A stretch of 6,737 nt of DNA from SHLQ01 sp964445255 (GTDB taxonomy: Bacteria; Actinomycetota; Acidimicrobiia; Acidimicrobiales; SHLQ01), in the NCBI GenBank assembly GCA_964445255.1, contig CAYUKM010000141.1, positions 1 through 6,737 on the forward strand, in the 5' to 3' direction. A program made the translations under genes and the position numbers. Of the stretch, positions 6,687 to 6,737 are shown one piece after another (position 1 is the stretch's first letter; each line of letters opens with the position of its first letter). Under the pieces are notes generated by a model. The model did not search any database. It was not told where the DNA came from and was given only the letters and a program-made list of their open reading frames with translations.

Positions 6687-6737
6687 AGATTTGTACGTAA
6701 AAACTGACCGTATAGGTCTGAAATTACGTACAAATCT
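6687..6737. repeat. 51-bp nested inverted repeat after divIC, possible terminator or palindromic element
   Basis: Arms AGATTTGTACGTAA (6687-6700) and TTACGTACAAATCT (6724-6737) are perfect 14-bp reverse complements. The 23-base centre holds a second dyad on the same axis (base 6712): GACC 6706-6709 with GGTC 6715-6718, plus pair C6704-G6720, around loop GTATA. AAA faces AAA between the two stems. The repeat starts one base after the divIC TAA, where a terminator would be expected, but the outer stem is AT-rich, unlike a classic GC-rich terminator stem. The U-tract side lies beyond the window. AAAA just outside the left arm (6684-6687, overlapping it by one base) would be mirrored by TTTT if the palindrome continues. 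The repeat itself is certain; its function is not. Confidence 0.9.

Noticed and set aside
6687..6737. dif, attC or tRNA-type reading of the terminal palindrome
   Set aside because: It lacks the spacing and core of a known actinobacterial dif site, the conserved RYYYAAC/GTTRRRY ends of attC, and any tRNA arm pattern.
1..6737. CRISPR array, insertion sequence, toxin-antitoxin pair, defence or biosynthetic genes
   Set aside because: No spaced direct repeats, transposase motifs, small paired ORFs or accessory-type proteins are present. All five genes are core functions.

Overview
The window reads as a stretch of chromosome from a GC-rich actinobacterium. The gene order mfd – mazG – eno – divIC matches the conserved actinobacterial neighbourhood (in Mycobacterium tuberculosis it is mfd, mazG, lpqU, eno, then a DivIC/FtsB-like gene). 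The MazG protein is the long form with an N-terminal tetrapyrrole-methylase-like domain. I would guess a deep-branching class such as Acidimicrobiia, but that is inference: no rRNA or other firm taxonomic marker is present. Nothing here looks like a phage, transposon, defence system or biosynthetic cluster. The coding content is ordinary core metabolism and maintenance.

Layout. At 1-1262 (+) is the C-terminal part of the transcription-repair coupling factor Mfd, cut by the left edge. At 1290-3302 (-) is acetyl-CoA synthetase (acs), convergent with mfd across a 27-bp gap. At 3303-3443 is a divergent intergenic region, 141 bp with the start chosen here for acs. It holds a perfect 10-bp palindrome, TGTACGTACA. 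At 3444-4886 (+) is a YabN-type MazG nucleotide pyrophosphohydrolase. At 4950-6233 (+) is enolase with a TTG start. At 6233-6685 (+) is a DivIC/FtsB-type divisome protein whose ATG overlaps the enolase stop (TAATG). At 6687-6737 (+), one base after the divIC stop, is a 51-bp nested inverted repeat with perfect 14-bp arms that ends exactly on the last base of the window.

How the genes work together. mfd and mazG are genome-maintenance genes: transcription-coupled repair and cleansing of the nucleotide pool. eno and divIC form a tight translational unit linking glycolysis and septum formation, as in other actinobacteria. acs feeds acetate into acetyl-CoA. It lies on the opposite strand between mfd and mazG, so it breaks a usually codirectional core cluster.

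The least explained DNA is the terminal inverted repeat. Its AT-rich arms contain the 8-mer TGTACGTA (or its complement), which is also the core of the acs/mazG palindrome. It may be a transcription terminator, a dispersed small palindromic element or a protein-binding site. The sequence past the right edge and a genome-wide search are needed to tell these apart. I see no convincing new multi-gene system in this window.
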